Below, in pieces: positions 1 through 10,747 of a stretch of DNA of 64,000 bases. Source of the stretch: TK10-74A sp965263065. Lineage in GTDB: Bacteria > Chloroflexota > Dehalococcoidia > Bin125. Position 1 is the first letter of the stretch, and every line of letters starts with the position of its first letter. The DNA is taken from assembly GCA_965263065.1 (NCBI GenBank), contig CBDHGH010000003.1:1240001-1304000 (forward strand), written 5' to 3'. Below the pieces are notes generated by a model, which searched no databases, was not told the DNA's origin, and worked only from the letters and a program-made list of their open reading frames with translations. Made by a program: the position numbers and the translations under genes.

Positions 1-1432
1 TGGCGTCCTCGTCGATCGGCGTGTCCGGCTCGAACTCCGCCCGGATCTTGAAGAGATCGCCGAAGTCGGGGTCGGCCGCCTGGAGCAGGCCGATGGTGGC
101 GGGCGAGCCGATCAGGACGACCTTCAGGTCGAGCGGAATCGGCTCCGGAATCAGATGCACGACCGGGAACGGCCCGGCCGTCTCGCCGATCTCCTCGACG
201 CGGACCTGCCCGTCGCGCAGCGATTGCTTGAGCTTGCGCCACGAGCGCGGGTCGCTGAGCAGGTCTTCGGCCTGCAGGATCAGGTAGCCGCCGTTCGCCA
301 GGTGCACCGCGCCCGGACGGATCATCGTGAAATCGGTCGTCATCGAGCCATAGCGCGGCTCGTAGTCCAAGCGCCCGAACAGATTCGAGTAGGTGGGCTG
401 TGCTTCGTCGACGATGGGCGCATGCGGCGCCGGCTGCTCGCCGTGCGTGACGAACAAGTTGACCGCGTAGCGCTGGAAGATCGCCTCCCGGGGGTCTTGC
501 CCGGCCCGGGCGCCCGGCGTGCCGGCTGGCCCCGCGGGCGGCGCCTCCGCCGCCGCCGGCCGCCGCAGCGCGTCGATGTTGTCCAGGATGTCCTTCTCGA
601 TCGCGGCGAAGTGGGCGGCCAGCTCGGGCTGGGGGTGCTGCTCGCGGAGTTCGTCGAGCACGGGACCGCTGACGAAGCGGGCCACCTCGCGGTTCAGCGC
701 CTCCAGGGCGTCGCGGGCGCGCCCCTCCAGACGCCGCAGCTCGCGCAGCACCCGGTTCGACGCCTCTTGCACGCGGCCGGCGCGCTGCTCCAGCTCGCGC
801 CGCGTCGTCTCCGGGAGCTGCGGGAACGCCTCCGGCGGGATCGGCTGGCCGTCGTCGCCGCGCGGCAGGCTGACGAAGCCGCTCGGCGTCAGCGAGACCA
901 CGAAGCCCTGCTCCGCCGCGACGCGCTGCAAGCCCTCCAGGATCTGTTCGCGCTCCCGCATCACGCCCTGCAGCGCCTGTGTGCGCCGCTGGTCGTACGA
1001 CTCGTCGTCGAACACGGTGGGGAGATCCGCGCCCAGGGTGTCGACGAGGCGGGCCAGGTCGCGCTTGAGGTCGTCGCCGGTGGCGCTGGGCAGCGCGACC
1101 GCGCGGGGGCGGTAGGGGTCGTCGAAGTTGTGCAGGTAGCACCAGTCGCGCACCGGGGGGCGCCCCTGCGCGGCGGCCTGCACCAATCCCGCGACCGCCG
1201 TCTTGCGGCCCGACGACCGCTGCCCCGCCACCGCGATGTTGTAGCCCTCGGCCTCCACGCTGAGCCCGAAGCTGATCGCCTCCAGCGCCCGGTCCTGCCC
1301 GGCCACGCGCGCCAGCGGTTCGATGCTGCTCGTCGAGGCCGGGATCAGCCCGTCGGCGTACTGCGCACGGAGTTCGTGGGACCCCAACTCCAGCGAGCCG
1401 AGGTCGAGGTCATCGCCGCCGCTGCCGCTCAT
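1..1432 (-). CDS. Lon-like ATP-dependent protease, AAA_32 N-terminal part (partial)
   Basis: The gene starts at 1432 with ATG, preceded by a strong GGAGGT, and runs off the left edge, so 477 N-terminal residues are visible. Residues 44-80 hold the family signature: G-Q-D-R-A-L, then G-Y-N-I-A-V-A-G and a P-loop variant Q-R-S-S-G-R-K-T. Further on are a long charged, probably coiled-coil segment (about 150-290) and the conserved stretch T-D-F-T-M-I-R-P-G-A-x-H-x-A-N-G-G-Y (about 385-405). These are typical of Lon-family proteins with the AAA_32 domain (PF13654), which have a C-terminal S16 serine-lysine protease domain of about 800 residues in total. That catalytic domain lies outside the window, so proteolysis is inferred. 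It follows the sigma factor on the same strand after a 102-base gap and may be cotranscribed with it. Confidence 0.9.
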   Translation of the reverse strand, partial: MSGSGGDDLDLGSLELGSHELRAQYADGLIPASTSSIEPLARVAGQDRALEAISFGLSVEAEGYNIAVAGQRSSGRKTAVAGLVQAAAQGRPPVRDWCYLHNFDDPYRPRAVALPSATGDDLKRDLARLVDTLGADLPTVFDDESYDQRRTQALQGVMREREQILEGLQRVAAEQGFVVSLTPSGFVSLPRGDDGQPIPPEAFPQLPETTRRELEQRAGRVQEASNRVLRELRRLEGRARDALEALNREVARFVSGPVLDELREQHPQPELAAHFAAIEKDILDNIDALRRPAAAEAPPAGPAGTPGARAGQDPREAIFQRYAVNLFVTHGEQPAPHAPIVDEAQPTYSNLFGRLDYEPRYGSMTTDFTMIRPGAVHLANGGYLILQAEDLLSDPRSWRKLKQSLRDGQVRVEEIGETAGPFPVVHLIPEPIPLDLKVVLIGSPATIGLLQAADPDFGDLFKIRAEFEPDTPIDEDA

Positions 1433-1534
1433 CCCGCCCACCTCCGCGCCGTCGTGATCCGACGCGAGTATATCCGGGGCGGGACCGGGCACCGGGCGTC
1501 GGGCCGTCGTCTGGCGTTCCCGCCAATCCAGCCG

Positions 1535-3043
<1,509 letters not shown>

Positions 3044-3174
3044 GTCCCTCTTGGACTTCGTTGCACCCGGGTTCCGGACGGGTGGGTGGGGGAGTGGAGG
3101 CGGCGCGCCGGCCGGTCTTGGAAGCGGATCGGGGGCCGGGGGCCGTCGATCCGGGTGGCGCGGCCGGGCGGGGC

Positions 3175-3357
3175 CTAGCGGTCCCGAAAGCGACCGCGCC
3201 CGGCGTGGGTTCCCCCGCGCCCCCCGCGCTGGAGTTCCGGCAGGCCGTCGCGGAGGAAACTGCGATGGCCCTTGCGGTGGTCCAGGTTCGCGGGCTGGCG
3301 GTCGGGATCCGCGGTATTGCCGTCGCTGCGGCGATGTCGCTTACGTGGCTTGGTCAT
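3175..3357 (-). CDS. Small highly basic hypothetical protein
   Basis: A possible 60-residue protein starting M-T-K-P-R-K-R-H-R-R. It is rich in Arg, Lys, His and Gly throughout, has no hydrophobic segment and ends in a Gly-Arg-rich tail. The ATG at 3357 has AAAGGA six bases upstream, the best ribosome-binding site in this gap, and third codon positions are mostly G or C as in the neighbours. A longer in-frame start exists further upstream but lacks a better site. It sits 131 bases upstream of the sigma factor on the same strand. The composition would suit a nucleic-acid-binding or ribosome-associated protein, but I recognise no family and it could be a chance ORF. Confidence 0.4.
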   Translation of the reverse strand: MTKPRKRHRRSDGNTADPDRQPANLDHRKGHRSFLRDGLPELQRGGRGGTHAGRGRFRDR

Positions 3358-3658
3358 GCTGGTCCTTTGGCGGCTCATGCGCCGCGGGTGCCCTCGTGCG
3401 GGGCCGGATAGGGGCCGCTGGCACGTCCAGTCCGCGGTGTTGCTCGGGTGTGGACTGCCGGCTGCGCACTGTCGGAGTGGGACTGCCGGAGTCGGACTGC
3501 CCGGCACTGGCGTGCCACCAGGGCGGTCCTACCCGGATCGTCCTGCGCGGACCGGTCGGAACTCACCCTGAGATTACCACACGCGGGTTTCGCGCCCGCG
3601 TCGCGCAGGTAACGCCGGGGCCGCGACCTCCGATACGCACCCGGGCTCGCGAGGGCCG
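3358..3658. other. Intergenic region with short direct repeats
   Basis: No convincing gene here. Around 3438-3500 the motif GGACTGCCGG occurs twice, and once more as GGACTGCCCGG, within about 65 bases. The region presumably carries the promoter of the leftward small ORF and sigma gene, but no clear -35/-10 pair stands out. The crotonase at 3659 ends at its right edge. Confidence 0.4.
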
Positions 3659-4504
3659 CTAGGAGAGCTCCAACGCCGGGAAGTGGGGATCGCGACGCTC
3701 CTGGAAGGCCGCCACCCCCTCGGCGAAGTCCGGCCACGCCAGCGACTCCCGGATGCGCTCCTCCCCGTCGTCCATTGCCGGGCCCAGCGGCCGCATCAGG
3801 TCGCGGTAGGTTTGCTGCTTGATGTGCATCAGCGAGCGCGGCGACGCCGTCCGCGCCAGCGTGCGGATGTAGCCCTTGGCCGCGTCCAGCAGCTCCTCGG
3901 CGGGCACGACCTCGTTGACCAGGCCGCAGTCCTTCGCCTCCTGCGCCGAGACGCGCCGGCCGGTCCACATCATGTCCAGCGCCCGCGCGTGCCCCATCAG
4001 CCGCGGCAGCAGCCACGTCGTCGCGTGCTCCCCGCTCAGCCCACGCTGCGCGAAGGAGTTGACGAAGAACGCGTTCTCCGCCGCGAAGCGGACGTCGCAC
4101 GCCGCTGCGAACGAGAGGCCCATGCCGGCTGCCGGACCGTTGATCGCCCCCACCACCGGCTTGCGCACCGCCATCACGAACGTCGCCGACTTTTCGTAGT
4201 CCGCGTCTCGATCCGCGCCGCCGGGAGTCAGCGTCTCCTCGACCTCCTTCAGGACCGCGTCCGAGCCTGCCGCGGCCAGATCCTTGAGGCCGCCCATGTC
4301 GGCGCCGGCGCAGAAGCCGCGGCCCGCTCCCGTGAGCACGATGCCCACCACGGACGTGTCCCGCTCCGCCGTCGCCATGGCGTGCCGCAGTTCGGCCAGC
4401 ATCGCCCCGCCGATCGCGTTCAGCCGTTCGGGCCGGTTGAGCGTGATCACGGCCACCGGGCCGTCCACTTCGTAGCGAATGGTCGTGTACGTACCTGTCG
4501 TCAT
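3659..4504 (-). CDS. Enoyl-CoA hydratase/isomerase family protein (crotonase), atypical active site
   Basis: A 281-residue crotonase-fold protein. The oxyanion-hole segments are present: G-R-G-F-C-A-G-A-D-M (about 61-70) and N-G-P-A-A-G-M-G-L (122-130). The start is ATG 4504, which has AAGGAAG seven bases upstream; a more upstream in-frame start would give 14 extra residues without a better site. The first catalytic glutamate of classical hydratases is replaced in the segment S-F-A-Q-R-G-L, and the second position reads A-L-D-M instead of A-x-E-M. Simple enoyl-CoA hydration is therefore doubtful; isomerase, hydrolase or another crotonase chemistry is possible. It is divergent from the MaoC gene at 4639. 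Family certain, reaction unknown. Confidence 0.85.
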   Translation of the reverse strand: MTTGTYTTIRYEVDGPVAVITLNRPERLNAIGGAMLAELRHAMATAERDTSVVGIVLTGAGRGFCAGADMGGLKDLAAAGSDAVLKEVEETLTPGGADRDADYEKSATFVMAVRKPVVGAINGPAAGMGLSFAAACDVRFAAENAFFVNSFAQRGLSGEHATTWLLPRLMGHARALDMMWTGRRVSAQEAKDCGLVNEVVPAEELLDAAKGYIRTLARTASPRSLMHIKQQTYRDLMRPLGPAMDDGEERIRESLAWPDFAEGVAAFQERRDPHFPALELS

Positions 4505-4638
4505 CTCGATGTCTTCCTTTGGTGGCGCTCCGCCCGGTGCGGACACGCTGCGCGTCGTGGGGAGTGTACCCGACCGCGATCCCGCCGAGGCCCCGCTCCA
4601 TGACGCAAGCCGCCGGGTTCGGCTAACCTGCCCGCACG

Positions 4639-5532
4639 ATGACCACTGCCGACACCTCCACCCGCCCCTTCACCATCGCGACCGATCGCGTGGGCCGCCG
4701 CACGATTGCCGTCACCACGGAACTGACCAAGCGCCGGCTGCTGGCCTTCGCCGCCGGCATCGGCGAGTGGGCGCCCCAGTACAGCGACGACCTGCGCGAG
4801 GGCGGCCTGCTGGGCCACCCCGGGCTCGTCGAGAGCCTCATGTGGAACGCCCGGCACATGCCCGACGACGACACCGACCCGCGCGCCATCCCCTTCGGCG
4901 TGCACGCCTCGACGGACTGGCGCTTCAGCCGCGCCTTCCGGCAGGGCGACGTCATCACCACCCAGGGCCAGGTGATCGCCGTCGCGCAGATCCCGCCCGG
5001 GGCGATCAGCACGACGCGCTATCGGATGCTCGATTCGCGCGGTGACGAGGTGGCGGTGATGGACACGAGCGGGATCATGCGCGGGCTGCGCACCGACGGT
5101 CCCGACCGCGTGCTGGCCACGGCGCCGCCCTTGCCGGAGCGGATCGTCGCGTCGGAGCCGTTGTGGAGCACGGTCGTGCCGCTGTCGCCGCAGACCGCGC
5201 ACGTCTACACGGAGTGCGCCGACATCTGGAACCCCATCCACACCGAACGCGGGTTCGCGCAGGATGCCGGCCTGCCCGATCCGATCCTGCACGGCAGTTG
5301 CACCTTCGCGTTCTCCCTGCGCGAGTTGATGCGCCGCTACGTCGACAGCGACCCCACGCGGCTGCACCGGGTGGCCGGCCAGTTCCGCTCGATCGTGATG
5401 CTGGGCGACCCCATCACCGTGCAGGCGATGGGCGAGACGCGGGACGGCGGCCGGCGCGTCGTCTTCTGGGAGACCCGCAACGTGCAGGGCGCGCCCGCCA
5501 TCGCGAACGGCGTGCTCGTCTTCGACGCCTGA
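4639..5532 (+). CDS. MaoC-like double-hotdog dehydratase/hydratase
   Basis: A 297-residue protein with two hotdog domains (about 10-150 and 165-295). The second carries A-D-I-W-N-P-I-H-T-E (194-203) and L-P-D-P-I-L-H-G (212-219), a form of the R-specific hydratase motif with His201 in the usual place. The canonical Gly-Asp before x-Asn-Pro is displaced, as in one subgroup of MaoC proteins that act on CoA esters. A likely role is hydration or dehydration of an acyl-CoA intermediate. It lies between two leftward crotonases and its stop is four bases from the convergent gene at 5537. No clear Shine-Dalgarno precedes ATG 4639, so it may be leaderless or use a weak site. Substrate unknown. Confidence 0.85.
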   Translation: MTTADTSTRPFTIATDRVGRRTIAVTTELTKRRLLAFAAGIGEWAPQYSDDLREGGLLGHPGLVESLMWNARHMPDDDTDPRAIPFGVHASTDWRFSRAFRQGDVITTQGQVIAVAQIPPGAISTTRYRMLDSRGDEVAVMDTSGIMRGLRTDGPDRVLATAPPLPERIVASEPLWSTVVPLSPQTAHVYTECADIWNPIHTERGFAQDAGLPDPILHGSCTFAFSLRELMRRYVDSDPTRLHRVAGQFRSIVMLGDPITVQAMGETRDGGRRVVFWETRNVQGAPAIANGVLVFDA

Positions 5533-5536
5533 GCGG

Positions 5537-6337
5537 CTAGCGACCCTGGTACTTGGGCTCGCGCTTCTCGGCGAACGCTTTCGGCCCCTCGGCGAAGTCG
5601 GCCGTTTGGCGCGTCGCGAAGGCCAGCATCGACTCCAGCCGGATCGCGTCCTCCAGCGGCAGCCCGTGCCCCCGCACGACCGACTCCTTGATGGCCCGCT
5701 GCGTCAGCGGCGCGCCCGCGGTGAAGCGGGCCGCCGCCTCGCGCGCCAGCGGCATCACCTCGGCCGACGGGACCACGCGGTTGATCAGCCCGTATTGCAG
5801 GGCCTGCTGCGCGTCCAGGTTGTCGCCGTAGAGGATCAGCTCCATCGCGATGGCGTGGGGCAGTTGGCGGTAGAGCCGGTGCGTCGCCCCCAGCGTGGGG
5901 AAGATGCCGCGCCGCACCTCGGGCAGTCCGAACACCGACTTCTCCGACGCGATGCGGAAGTCGGTCACGCTGAGCAGCGTCAGCCCCGCGCCCAGGCAGT
6001 AGCCATCGACGGCGGCGATGATCGGCTTCCAGACGTGGATGCCGTCGTCGAGCGAGGCGCCGCCCCTTGGCTGGAACACCCGCGCGATCTCCGCCCCGGC
6101 GCCGCCGGGCCGGCGCGGAACCGTCTTCTTCAGGTCCGCCCCGGCCGAGAACGCCTTGCCGCCCGCGCCCGTCACGATCGCCACCCAGATGTCGGGGTTG
6201 TCGCTGACCTCGGTCCAGGCCTCGGCCAGCGCCGCGAACGTCTCCGGGTCGAGCGCGTTCATCGCTTCCGGGCGGTTGAGCGTCACCGTCGCGACGCGGT
6301 CCTCAACGTCGAAGCGCACGGGTCGAGCGTCGGGCAT
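5537..6337 (-). CDS. Enoyl-CoA hydratase with complete catalytic glutamates
   Basis: A 266-residue crotonase with the standard elements: F-S-A-G-A-D-L-K and D-G-Y-C-L-G-A-G-L for the oxyanion hole, F-G-L-P-E-V for the first catalytic Glu and A-M-E-L-I-L-Y-G for the second. Both glutamates of rat mitochondrial hydratase are kept, unlike in the flanking paralogs at 3659 and 6451, so a true 2-enoyl-CoA hydratase activity is likely. ATG 6337 has GGAG six bases upstream. It is divergent from the crotonase at 6451 and convergent with the MaoC gene. Its role is a beta-oxidation-type step on an unidentified acyl-CoA. Confidence 0.9.
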   Translation of the reverse strand: MPDARPVRFDVEDRVATVTLNRPEAMNALDPETFAALAEAWTEVSDNPDIWVAIVTGAGGKAFSAGADLKKTVPRRPGGAGAEIARVFQPRGGASLDDGIHVWKPIIAAVDGYCLGAGLTLLSVTDFRIASEKSVFGLPEVRRGIFPTLGATHRLYRQLPHAIAMELILYGDNLDAQQALQYGLINRVVPSAEVMPLAREAAARFTAGAPLTQRAIKESVVRGHGLPLEDAIRLESMLAFATRQTADFAEGPKAFAEKREPKYQGR

Positions 6338-6450
6338 GGGATCTCCGGGTGTGCCACCGCCAGGGTTGGCGGGCTATGGTGAGCGAGACTACCATCGCCT
6401 GCGAACGGTGCGAAGTCGCACGTCACCACGAGAGATTAGGGAGGTCCAAG

Positions 6451-7266
6451 ATGTCGGACGACAGAGTGCTCTACGAGAAGCGGGACGACGGCGTCGCCCT
6501 GATCACGATCAACCGGCCGACCCGCCTCAACGCGATCGTGCCGGACATGGGCGACCTCATGCACGACATGTTCGCCGACGCCGAAAAGGACGAGGCGGTG
6601 CGCTGCGTCGCCCTGACCGGCGCCGGGCGCGCCTTCACCGCCGGCGGCGACGTGAAGGCCATGGCGGAGGATCAGGATACCGCCAGCGGCGGCGCCGCCA
6701 ACTCCCTCGACGAGGCCGCCCGCAACTTGGCCGAGTGGGGCTGGAAGATCGCGGGCCGCCTGTACAGCCTGCCCAAGCCCACCGTGGCGCTCGTCAACGG
6801 CTTCGCGATGGGCGCCGGCATGAGCATGGCGCTCGCCTGCGACATCCGCTTCTGCTCCAGCCAGGCCAAGTTCGGCACCGCCTTCCGCAACGTCGCCCTC
6901 TCCGGCGACTTCGGCGGCAGTTGGTTCCTGCCGCGCATCGCCGGCGCGGCCGTCGCCCGCGAGCTCTACTTCAGCGGCGAGATCATCGACGCCGATCGCG
7001 CCCTGGCCCTGGGCGTGGCCAACCACGTCGTGCCGCACGAGGAGTTCATGGATGCCGGGCTGGAGTTCTGCGCCCAGATCGCCGGCGGCCCCCCGCTGGC
7101 CATGGCCCGGATGAAGCTCAACCTGCAGCGCTCCGAATCCCTCTCCCTGCGCGATGCCTTCCTCTCCGAGGCGATGCACCACACACTCAGTTCCCACGAC
7201 GAGGACCACGCCAGCGCCACCAAGGCGTTTGTCAACAAGGAAGCGCCCGTCTTCCGCGGCCGCTAA
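6451..7266 (+). CDS. Enoyl-CoA hydratase/isomerase family protein
   Basis: A 271-residue crotonase. The start at ATG 6451 is supported by GGGAGG just upstream; an earlier in-frame ATG at 6349 would add 34 unrelated residues. The oxyanion-hole segments G-R-A-F-T-A-G-G-D-V and N-G-F-A-M-G-A-G-M are clear. The first catalytic Glu is absent (F-R-N-V-A-L where F-G-x-P-E-x is usual), while the second is kept in A-R-E-L-Y-F-S-G. One-glutamate crotonases are often isomerases or enzymes with altered chemistry. It is followed after 65 bases by the phosphotransferase-like gene on the same strand, so the two probably form a transcription unit. Confidence 0.85.
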   Translation: MSDDRVLYEKRDDGVALITINRPTRLNAIVPDMGDLMHDMFADAEKDEAVRCVALTGAGRAFTAGGDVKAMAEDQDTASGGAANSLDEAARNLAEWGWKIAGRLYSLPKPTVALVNGFAMGAGMSMALACDIRFCSSQAKFGTAFRNVALSGDFGGSWFLPRIAGAAVARELYFSGEIIDADRALALGVANHVVPHEEFMDAGLEFCAQIAGGPPLAMARMKLNLQRSESLSLRDAFLSEAMHHTLSSHDEDHASATKAFVNKEAPVFRGR

Positions 7267-7331
7267 TCCGGCCCCGCAGGACCCGGCGTGTTGGGCCCCG
7301 CGGCCCGGCCCGCGCGAAACGACGGACAAGC

Positions 7332-8381
7332 ATGAGCACGCAGCCCGCGCCCCCCGAGATCATCGACGTACGTGACGCCCACCGATTTGACGAGGCACGG
7401 CTGGAGGCGTACCTCGCCGAGCACATCGAGGGCTTCACGCCCCCCATGAGCGTGCGGCAGTTCGACCGCGGCCAGTCCAACCCGACGTTCTCGATCGAGG
7501 CTGGGGGCAAGGAGTACGTCGTCCGCAAGAAGCCGCCCGGAGAGCTGCTCAAGAGCGCCCACGCCGTCGACCGCGAGTACCGCGTCATGGACGCTCTCTG
7601 GGAGACGGACGTGCCCGTCCCCCGCATGTACCACCTCTGCGAGGATCCGTCGGTGATGGGCACCGAGTTCTTCGTCATGCAGCGCCTGCACGGCCGCGTC
7701 TACGCGGACTACGCCACGGCCGGCAAGGACGCGACGGAGCGCCCCGCCATCTTCCGCGACGCCATGCGCGTCCTCGCCGCGCTCCACGCCGTCGACCACG
7801 AGGCCGTGGGCCTTGGCTCCTTCGGCCGGCCCGGCAACTACGTGCAGCGCCAATTCCACCGCTGGACCAAGCAGTACCTCGCGTCGCAGACGGAAGAGAT
7901 CGAGTCCTTCAACCAACTGATGGCGTGGTTGCCGGAGCGGATGCCCGAGGAGGAAGAGACCACCATCGTCCACGGCGACTTCTCGCTGCACAACATCATG
8001 TTCGCGCCCGACGCGCCGCGCATCGTGGGGCTGCTCGACTGGGAGATCTCCACCCTCGGCAACCCCCTCTCGGACGTCGCCTACTTCTGCTCGCGCTTGT
8101 ACTCGTCCGATCCCGACAAACCGATCGTGCCGGGAGAGAACGGCATCCCTCGCTGGGAGGACGTCCTCGCGCAATACGAGGAGTTCTCGGGCCGCACCGT
8201 CACCGACTTCCACTTCTACGTGGTCTTCAACCTCTACCGCAGCGCCGCCATCGTGCAGGGCGTTTACTACCGGGGCGTCCAGGGCAACGCGGCCTCGTCG
8301 CAGGTGATGACGATGGCAGGCGCGGCGCGCCGCACCGCCGACATGGCCTGGCGCTTCGCCCAAGAGGGCCTGCCCGGCTGA
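7332..8381 (+). CDS. Phosphotransferase family protein (APH fold, ACAD10/11-kinase-like)
   Basis: A 349-residue aminoglycoside-phosphotransferase-fold protein. The catalytic loop H-G-D-F-S-L-H-N (214-221) and the metal-binding L-L-D-W-E-I-S (234-240) are intact, and an N-terminal R-Q-F-D-R-G-Q-S-N-P-T-F segment fits the nucleotide site. The nearest well-known relatives are the kinase domain of eukaryotic ACAD10/ACAD11 and bacterial homologs encoded among fatty-acid catabolic genes. Those enzymes phosphorylate 4-hydroxy-acyl-CoAs so that the hydroxyl can be eliminated. Placement after a crotonase fits that role, but the substrate here is inferred. ATG 7332 has only a weak upstream purine stretch. 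The downstream convergent gene ends nine bases away. Confidence 0.85.
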   Translation: MSTQPAPPEIIDVRDAHRFDEARLEAYLAEHIEGFTPPMSVRQFDRGQSNPTFSIEAGGKEYVVRKKPPGELLKSAHAVDREYRVMDALWETDVPVPRMYHLCEDPSVMGTEFFVMQRLHGRVYADYATAGKDATERPAIFRDAMRVLAALHAVDHEAVGLGSFGRPGNYVQRQFHRWTKQYLASQTEEIESFNQLMAWLPERMPEEEETTIVHGDFSLHNIMFAPDAPRIVGLLDWEISTLGNPLSDVAYFCSRLYSSDPDKPIVPGENGIPRWEDVLAQYEEFSGRTVTDFHFYVVFNLYRSAAIVQGVYYRGVQGNAASSQVMTMAGAARRTADMAWRFAQEGLPG

Positions 8382-8390
8382 TCGACCCCC

Positions 8391-9761
8391 TCAGCCCGCT
8401 TCGACTGCCGCCTCCAGCCCGGCTTTGCACGCCTCCTCGACGATCTGCGACAGCGCCGGGTGCGCGTGCACGGTGTCGACGATCGTGCGCAGGCCGCCGC
8501 CCGCCGTCATCGCGACCGCCACCTCGTGGATCAGCAGCGACGCGTTCGGCCCCAGGATGTGGCATCCCAGGATCGTGTCGTCCGGGGCGGCCAGCACCTT
8601 GACGAGGCCGTCCTCACGCAGGGCCATGCCCATGGCGGTGTCGCGCAGCTGCCAGCGCCCCACCTTGTAGGGGCGGCGTCCCGCGCGCAGCTCCTCCTCC
8701 GTCCGGCCGACGGCCGCGACCTGCGGCGCCGAGAAGACGGCGTGTGGGATGACGTCGTAGCGCATGGGGCGGCGGTCGCCGTCGAAGAGGGCCCGGCTGA
8801 TGTGGCGCGCCTGGCGCACCGCGACGTGCTTCAGCGGCAGCACACCGGTGATGTCGCCCAGGGCCCAGACCCCGTCCTGGCCGGTCTCCAGATACTCGTT
8901 GACGATCACGTGGCCGCGGACGTCGAGCGCCAGCCCGGCGGCGGCGAGGTCGAGCAGGTCGCTGTTGGGCGTGCGCCCCGTCGCGACCAGCAGTTGGTCC
9001 GCCTCGACGTCCTCGCCGCCGTCGAGGTGCACGCGCACGCCGCCGGCGGCCGCGGAGACGCGGCGCACGCGCGCGCCCAGGCGGACGTCGTGGGTCGCGC
9101 GGTAACGCTCGGTGAAGGCGGCTCCGATTTCGGCGTCCTCACGACTGAGCAGCTGCTGCGACGGCTCGATGATCGTGACCGCGCTGCCCAGCGCGCCGAA
9201 GAAGTGCGCCAGCTCGCAGGAGATGTAGCCGCCGCCGACGATCGCGAGGCGGCGTGGCAGCGTCTCCAGATGCAGCGCCTCGTCCGAGGTCAGGTAGGGC
9301 ACGTCGGGCAGGCCGGGGATCGGCGGCACGAACGGGCGCGAGCCGCCCGCGATGACCACGCGGTCGGCGCTGATGACGTCACCCCCGACCTGCATCGTCT
9401 TGGCGCCGATGAAGCGCCCCTCGCGCTGGAAGAACGTGACCCGATCGCTGGCCTTGAGCGCCGCCTCGCGCTCGTCCGACTCGGCGTCCAGCGTCGCGAA
9501 GACGTTGCGCACGATGCCGGCGAGGTCGACCCGGTCGAGGTTGGCGTGCACGCCGAAGCGCGGCCCGTCGGCGACGGCGTCGGCCAGGTCGGCGCTGTGG
9601 ATCAGCATCTTCGAGGGCATGCAGCCGCGGTTGTGGCAGGTGCCGCCGATGCGCCCGCGCTCGACGAGCGCGACGCGCAGCCCCGCCGCCTCACCGGCCA
9701 GCACGATGTCGCGTCCGGTGCCGCCGCCGGCGACGAGCAGGTCGAAGTGTGTCTCGGTCAT
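8391..9761 (-). CDS. FAD/NAD(P)-dependent disulfide reductase (dihydrolipoamide dehydrogenase-like)
   Basis: A 456-residue class I pyridine-nucleotide disulfide oxidoreductase. The N-terminal FAD motif is G-G-G-T-G-R-D (12-18), a variant of GxGxxG, followed by the redox pair in G-G-T-C-H-N-R-G-C-M-P-S-K (C42 and C47). A second Rossmann motif I-V-G-G-G-Y-I-S-C-E binds NAD(P), and the C-terminal H-A-H-P-A-L-S-Q-I-V-E-E-A supplies the catalytic His-Glu of the partner subunit. It could be a lipoamide, mycothione or mercuric reductase relative; the motifs do not decide this and there is no 2-oxoacid dehydrogenase nearby. The start chosen is ATG 9761, where the FAD fold begins; a longer upstream extension is unlike the family. 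Confidence 0.85.
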   Translation of the reverse strand: MTETHFDLLVAGGGTGRDIVLAGEAAGLRVALVERGRIGGTCHNRGCMPSKMLIHSADLADAVADGPRFGVHANLDRVDLAGIVRNVFATLDAESDEREAALKASDRVTFFQREGRFIGAKTMQVGGDVISADRVVIAGGSRPFVPPIPGLPDVPYLTSDEALHLETLPRRLAIVGGGYISCELAHFFGALGSAVTIIEPSQQLLSREDAEIGAAFTERYRATHDVRLGARVRRVSAAAGGVRVHLDGGEDVEADQLLVATGRTPNSDLLDLAAAGLALDVRGHVIVNEYLETGQDGVWALGDITGVLPLKHVAVRQARHISRALFDGDRRPMRYDVIPHAVFSAPQVAAVGRTEEELRAGRRPYKVGRWQLRDTAMGMALREDGLVKVLAAPDDTILGCHILGPNASLLIHEVAVAMTAGGGLRTIVDTVHAHPALSQIVEEACKAGLEAAVEAG

Positions 9762-9898
9762 GGCGTCCCCATCATTGCTACGGCTCTCGCTGGATTGGCC
9801 GCTGCTCGCGTCAACTGGGAGCGCGCGCGTTGATTTCGCGCTCGCTAGCGTGCCGCGTACGGCAGGCCGGCCTGCCGGCGGACACCGAGGGAGCAAGC

Positions 9899-10747
9899 AT
9901 GGCTGATCGATCGATTCGCGGCCGTTTCGTGTGGCACGAGCTGGAGACCGACGACCCGGCCGCCGGCGAGGCCTTCTACAAGGCGCTGGTCGGCTGGGAC
10001 ACGATGACCGACGACCCGGGCGGCGGCCCCTACACGATGTTCACCCAGAACGGCGTGCCCGCGGCCGGCGTGATGGACCTGCCCGAGGAGGCCAAGCAGA
10101 TGGGCGCGATCCCCTGCTGGCTGCCCTACGTTGGCGTCGAGGACGTGGACGCGGCGGTCGCGCAAGCGACGGCGCTGGGCGCAATCGCGCCGATCGAGTC
10201 CTTCGATGTGCCGGCGGTGGGTCGCATTGGGCTCATCATTGACCCGCAGGGGGCGGCGCTGGGCCTGTTCGCGCCGGCCGGCGACGACCCGCCGGCGAAC
10301 CCTCCGCCGGGTGTCGGCACGACCGTCTGGCATGAGCTGGCGACGACCGACCACGAGGCGGCATTCCGCTTCTACGAGCAGCTCTTCGGCTGGTCGAAGG
10401 TCGACGTCATGGATATGGGCGAGGGCGGCATGTATCAGATGTACGGCCTGACCGCGGGCGAGCCCCTGGGCGGGATGTTCAACATGCCGCCCGAGATGCC
10501 CCGTCCCGCCTGGAACATCTATTGGGAGGTCGCCGACGTCGACGCCGCCGCGACCCGGGTCGAAGGTCTGGGCGGCCGGCTGCTGATGGGGCCGATGGAG
10601 GTTCCGGGCGGCGGGCGCATCATTCAGGGCAGCGACCCGCAGGGCGCGACCTTCTGGCTGCACACCGCCCCGGCGGGCGCGCCGACAGACCAGCCCGCGC
10701 CCCTCGCCACCGGCGACGGCTGCTCGCCCGAGGCCGACGCGGGCTAA
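9899..10747 (+). CDS. Tandem glyoxalase/VOC-domain protein
   Basis: A 282-residue protein made of two vicinal-oxygen-chelate repeats of about 125 residues each (about 6-125 and 138-265). Both repeats begin with the same pattern, V-W-H-E-L-x-T-x-D, and each contains F-Y-x-x-L-x-G-W. The fused arrangement is common in actinobacterial and Chloroflexota proteins annotated as hydroxylase or glyoxalase-like. No metal-ligand set is complete enough to name a reaction. ATG 9899 is preceded by GAGGGAGC. The last bases overlap the stop of the convergent amidohydrolase. Family secure, function unknown. Confidence 0.85.
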   Translation: MADRSIRGRFVWHELETDDPAAGEAFYKALVGWDTMTDDPGGGPYTMFTQNGVPAAGVMDLPEEAKQMGAIPCWLPYVGVEDVDAAVAQATALGAIAPIESFDVPAVGRIGLIIDPQGAALGLFAPAGDDPPANPPPGVGTTVWHELATTDHEAAFRFYEQLFGWSKVDVMDMGEGGMYQMYGLTAGEPLGGMFNMPPEMPRPAWNIYWEVADVDAAATRVEGLGGRLLMGPMEVPGGGRIIQGSDPQGATFWLHTAPAGAPTDQPAPLATGDGCSPEADAG